Positions 4,083 through 6,548 of a stretch of DNA of 6,548 bases are shown here, one piece after another; position 1 is the first letter of the stretch, and the number at the start of each line of letters is the position of its first letter. Under the pieces are notes generated by a model, which worked only from the letters and a program-made list of their open reading frames with translations, did not search any database and had not been told where the DNA came from. The position numbers were made by a program, and so were the translations under genes. This DNA is from RGIG8748 sp045578205 (GTDB lineage: Bacteria; Bacillota; Clostridia; UMGS1810). The stretch lies in assembly GCA_045578205.1 (NCBI GenBank), contig JAZNJU010000194.1:1-6548 (forward strand), read 5' to 3'.

Positions 4083-5303
4083 TTATACATTCTTTCCCGC
4101 AAGATAGCCTGTAGAAAATGCAATCTGCAAATTAAAACCACCGGTGTACGCATCTACATCTATAACTTCTCCTGCAAAGAAAAGCCCTTTGCACAGTTTT
4201 GACTCCATGGTTTTGGGGTTTATTTCCCGAACATGTACACCGCCCGAGGTTATAATTGCACCATCTATGGGTCTTAAAGAGTCCACGTGGAAGGTCATGT
4301 TTTTAAGAAGTTCAACAAGTATTTTTCTTTCTTCTCTCGTAATTTCATTGACCTTTTTGATAGTGCTGATTCCGCTCAATTTAACAATAACGGGGATAAG
4401 TTTCTTTGGAAGCAGTTCCCCGAGCGAATTGCCAAAATTTTTGTTTTTGTATTTTTCAAAATCCCTAAGTATTCTCTTGTCCAGTGTATCGCGGTCAAGC
4501 GCAGGTTTAAGGTCTATGCTGATATCGTAACTGTGAGATTTAAAATCGCGCATATGCGAACTTGCGCTTAAGATAATGGGACCGCTTGCACCGTAATGGG
4601 TAAAAAGCATTTCACCAAAGTCGCTGTAGATTTCCTCTCCGTCTCTATACACCTTGATTGCCGCATTTTTAAGAGAAAGCCCCATAAGTGATGATATATG
4701 CTCGGATTTAATTGTAATCGGAACAAGAGATGCCTTAAGTTCTGTAACGCTGTGTCCGAATTTTTGGGCAAATCTGTACCCGTCACCGGTTGAACCCGTC
4801 TTGGGGTAACTTTTTCCCCCTGTCGCAATGACAACGGATGAACACTTTATAAACTTGTTTCCCTTAACAACGACAACTTTGCCGTCCTCTTCATCGCGTA
4901 TATCTGTAACTTCGGCGCAGAGAACCTTAACACCATAATTTTTAAGAATGATTTTCAGCGCGTGCAGCACGTCCATTGCCTTGTCCGAAACAGGGAACAC
5001 TCTCCCGCCCCGTTCAACTTTTGTTTCCAAACCGGCATCCGAAAGCATATTCAAAAGGTCACGGTTTGTAAAACCATAGAAAGCGCTGTACAGAAAATTT
5101 CCGTTAACCGGTACGTTGGAAATAAATTCGCTTATGTCACAATCATTTGTAATATTGCATCTTCCTTTACCGGTTATGAGGAGTTTCTTGCCCAATGTGT
5201 CATTTTTTTCCAGTATAACTGCACGTTTTCCGCGGGAAGCAGCAATAGCAGCAGCCATCATTCCTGCAGGACCGCCGCCTACTACAACAACCGTATCCGA
5301 CAT
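4083..5303 (-). CDS. HI0933/YhiN/BaiN-family FAD-dependent oxidoreductase
   Basis: This is a 406-residue flavoprotein of full family length. A Rossmann dinucleotide-binding motif, GGGPAG, is at residues 9-14, with the acidic end of strand two at Glu32. The diagnostic HI0933 motif GKKLLITGKGRCNITN follows at 38-53, and the second FAD contact is the ATGGKSYPKTGSTGDG segment. The C-terminal FAD motif, FAGEVIDVDAYTGGFNLQ, ends the domain, followed by a short Ala/Gly helix. The fold implies a cytosolic FAD-dependent redox enzyme. The physiological substrate of most family members is unknown; BaiN was proposed to act on bile acids, but that cannot be transferred here. The gene starts 12 bases after the RpiR stop codon, and its ribosome site (GAGGTGG) overlaps that stop, so the two are probably translationally coupled. 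Confidence 0.93.
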   Translation of the reverse strand: MSDTVVVVGGGPAGMMAAAIAASRGKRAVILEKNDTLGKKLLITGKGRCNITNDCDISEFISNVPVNGNFLYSAFYGFTNRDLLNMLSDAGLETKVERGGRVFPVSDKAMDVLHALKIILKNYGVKVLCAEVTDIRDEEDGKVVVVKGNKFIKCSSVVIATGGKSYPKTGSTGDGYRFAQKFGHSVTELKASLVPITIKSEHISSLMGLSLKNAAIKVYRDGEEIYSDFGEMLFTHYGASGPIILSASSHMRDFKSHSYDISIDLKPALDRDTLDKRILRDFEKYKNKNFGNSLGELLPKKLIPVIVKLSGISTIKKVNEITREERKILVELLKNMTFHVDSLRPIDGAIITSGGVHVREINPKTMESKLCKGLFFAGEVIDVDAYTGGFNLQIAFSTGYLAGKNV

Positions 5304-5309
5304 TTAAAT

Positions 5310-5318
5310 TCCACCTCA
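5310..5318 (-). promoter_or_regulatory. Ribosome binding site of the flavoprotein overlapping the RpiR stop codon
   Basis: The minus strand reads TGAGGTGG, where TGA ends the RpiR gene and AGGTGG is the SD for the flavoprotein start at 5303. Ribosomes finishing the first gene are thus delivered to the second, which supports one operon. Confidence 0.75.
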
Positions 5319-6188
5319 GTTATTTTCGGGCTTCCCGTATGCGTTATGTTTTTCCCAGATATCTTCAAGGGATTCAAATACGGAAGTTGCCTTTTCTTTA
5401 TTTCGCATTACTATTGCTACAACAAGTGCATTCAAAAGACTAAGAGGTGCAACAAGCGAATCGACAAAGTTACCCATGTCACATCCTGCTATAAGTGACG
5501 AATTGGAAAATTCCACAATCGGTGAAGTAACAGAATCGGTAACTCCAACTATTTTTGCTCCTCTTTCAAAAGCAAATTCAACGCCTTTCAAAGTTCTTTG
5601 TGAATAACGCGGATAACTTATGGCAATCAGTGCATCGTCTTTGCCGATTTTGTACATTTGTTCAAAAACATCACTGGAAGAATTTGCAGTAACGGTTTTG
5701 ACATTATCCAAAAGCATATTCAGGTAAACTTCCAGAAAAGCAGCCAGCGAAAAACAAGTTCTGGCACCGAGAATATAGACAGTTCGTGCTCCGAGCAAGA
5801 TGTCTACCGCTTCTTCGAAATCCTTTGTGTTTACAGTAGCAAGAGTTTGCTTGAGTTTATCTATGTCCGACTGTATAACATTTTTAAGGACATCCTCGTC
5901 GCCTATTTTTGACGAAACAATTTCCATTCTCTGCACAGGAGTAAGTTTGTTTTTTATCCTGTCCTTGAGCACAGTTTGAAACTGGGGGAAACCGTCATAT
6001 CCGAGTTCGGAGGCAAAGCGGACAACAGTCGATTCACTCACTCCTACAACTTCTGCCAGTTTGGATGCTGTCATAAATGCCGCACTTTCGTAGTGCTCTG
6101 TGATATAGTTAGCAATCCTCTTCTGACTTTTGCTCATTTTTATACTGTCGGGAAAAATAGTTTCAAAGATATCTGATAATTCTGCCAT
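5316..6188 (-). CDS. MurR/RpiR-family transcriptional regulator (HTH plus SIS domain)
   Basis: This 290-residue regulator matches the family length. Residues about 5-80 form the HTH_6 domain, with the recognition helix in ASKLAEVVGVSESTVVRFAS (41-60) and the typical ELGYDGFPQFQ tail. Residues about 125-255 form a SIS (phosphosugar-binding) fold, seen in VYILGARTCFSLAAFL, AISYPRYSQRTLKGVEFA and GAKIVGVTDSVTSPIV. The first SIS loop reads GARTCFSLA rather than the glycine-rich loop of sugar isomerases, so the ligand may not be a simple hexose phosphate. No sugar transport or catabolic gene is adjacent; the partner is the HI0933 flavoprotein directly downstream. The ATG at 6188 has AAGGAG eight bases upstream. 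A long hairpin lies just before the ribosome site. Family call is secure; target genes are unknown. Confidence 0.94.
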   Translation of the reverse strand: MAELSDIFETIFPDSIKMSKSQKRIANYITEHYESAAFMTASKLAEVVGVSESTVVRFASELGYDGFPQFQTVLKDRIKNKLTPVQRMEIVSSKIGDEDVLKNVIQSDIDKLKQTLATVNTKDFEEAVDILLGARTVYILGARTCFSLAAFLEVYLNMLLDNVKTVTANSSSDVFEQMYKIGKDDALIAISYPRYSQRTLKGVEFAFERGAKIVGVTDSVTSPIVEFSNSSLIAGCDMGNFVDSLVAPLSLLNALVVAIVMRNKEKATSVFESLEDIWEKHNAYGKPENN

Positions 6189-6196
6189 AGAAATTT

Positions 6197-6202
6197 CTCC
6201 TT
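6197..6202 (-). promoter_or_regulatory. Ribosome binding site of the RpiR gene
   Basis: AAGGAG lies 8 bases upstream of the ATG at 6188 and only 5 bases after the preceding hairpin, supporting this start. Confidence 0.7.
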
Positions 6203-6207
6203 GAACT

Positions 6208-6240
6208 TTAAACGCCTCCCCGCTATGGAGAGGCGTTTAA
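6208..6240 (-). terminator. Hairpin between the cold-shock gene and the RpiR gene (terminator or leader structure)
   Basis: TTAAACGCCTC (6208-6218) and GAGGCGTTTAA (6230-6240) are perfect 11-bp arms around 11 bases. On the minus strand only three T then AAA follow, so termination would be weak. It is most simply the terminator of the cold-shock gene, possibly leaky, but because it ends 5 bases before the RpiR ribosome site it could also act as a 5' leader structure of that gene. Confidence 0.55.
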
Positions 6241-6284
6241 TCGCATAATAGAATTAATTTATTTATATAATAAATCCAAAGTGC

Positions 6285-6485
6285 TTACGCCTTAACAACA
6301 TTAGCCGCCTGAGGACCCTTATTACCATCAATTACTTCAAACTCTACTGCGTCACCTTCTGCAAGTGTCTTATAGCCTTCCATATTGATAGCGGAGAAGT
6401 GAACGAAAACATCGCTGCCGTCTTCACATTCAATAAAGCCATAACCTTTTTCTGCATTAAACCATTTTACTGTACCTTTTTGCAT
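6285..6485 (-). CDS. Cold-shock protein, CspA family
   Basis: This 66-residue protein is a single cold-shock domain (OB fold) binding single-stranded RNA and DNA, a cytosolic RNA chaperone. It has the family start GTVKWFNAEKGYGFI, with RNP1 in KGYGFI (13-18) and RNP2 in VFVHFS (26-31). The aromatic residues Trp8, Phe9, Tyr15, Phe17, Phe27, His29 and Phe30 that stack on bases are present, and the end EFEVIDGNKGPQAANV is standard. Length is exactly as expected. The ATG at 6485 has a perfect AGGAGGT ribosome site. The paralogue letter cannot be assigned, so no symbol is given. Its promoter is probably beyond the right edge of the window, since no clear -10 box is seen in the 63 bases upstream. 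Confidence 0.97.
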   Translation of the reverse strand: MQKGTVKWFNAEKGYGFIECEDGSDVFVHFSAINMEGYKTLAEGDAVEFEVIDGNKGPQAANVVKA

Positions 6486-6493
6486 TACTGCGT

Positions 6494-6500
6494 ACCTCCT
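6494..6500 (-). promoter_or_regulatory. Strong ribosome binding site of the cold-shock gene
   Basis: AGGAGGT lies 8 bases before the ATG and matches the full anti-SD core, in keeping with the high expression usual for Csp genes. Confidence 0.8.
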
Positions 6501-6504
6501 AAGT

Positions 6505-6518
6505 GCGGTATGTACCGC
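6505..6518 (-). promoter_or_regulatory. Short hairpin in the 5' untranslated region of the cold-shock gene
   Basis: GCGGTA and TACCGC are inverted arms around two bases (or a 5-bp stem with a 4-base loop), 4 bases upstream of the AGGAGGT site. Cold-shock mRNAs often have structured leaders, but the element is short and the rest of the leader lies outside the window. Confidence 0.3.
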
Positions 6519-6548
6519 TAATTGAAAATTACGATTGCCGTTGCAACC

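Noticed and set aside
6541..6546. TTGCAA as the -35 box of the cold-shock gene
   Set aside because: No acceptable -10 box lies 16-18 bases downstream, and the window ends here.

Overview
The window looks like a piece of a low-GC, probably spore-forming Firmicute chromosome (class Clostridia). The evidence is AT-rich DNA, strong GGAGG-type ribosome binding sites, sigma-A-like promoters, and a CwlD-type cortex amidase next to an S11 carboxypeptidase homologue. There is also a CspA-family gene and an orphan RpiR regulator paired with an HI0933-family flavoprotein. I see no rRNA, tRNA, CRISPR array, insertion sequence or phage gene. Coding density is high and every gene except the one cut by the window edge is intact.

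Left part (1-575). The N-terminal 110 codons of htpG (Hsp90) run leftward out of the window from a clear TTGACT-17-TATAAT promoter. Just upstream, on the same strand, is a very compact small transcription unit: an extended -10 element, a strong SD, a 22-codon ORF, and a hairpin terminator that lies inside the last codons. The ORF's stop codon lies inside the htpG -35 box. Between this unit and the divergent AraC-family gene is a tandem direct repeat with an exact 21-bp period. Its proximal copy covers the -35 position of the small unit, which is the geometry expected of an AraC-type activator site.

Middle part (576-3571, rightward). An AraC-family regulator is followed by a CwlD-like N-acetylmuramoyl-L-alanine amidase with all zinc ligands present. 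Next is a full-length secreted, membrane-anchored homologue of DacF/DacB D-alanyl-D-alanine carboxypeptidases. All three active-site motifs of this last protein are altered (SxxK to GFTK, SxN to DAG, KTG to KTS), so it looks like a catalytically dead penicillin-binding-protein-fold protein kept intact beside an active amidase. This is the most biologically interesting protein here.

Right part (6548 to 3624, leftward). A cold-shock protein gene is followed by a hairpin, then a probable operon of an RpiR regulator, an HI0933-family flavoprotein and a small membrane-anchored protein of unknown function. The last gene converges on the DacF-like gene. Its 3' half contains a classic intrinsic terminator for the opposite strand, its own terminator overlaps its last codons, and the region is unusually rich in inverted repeats, so the two transcripts are predicted to overlap tail to tail.
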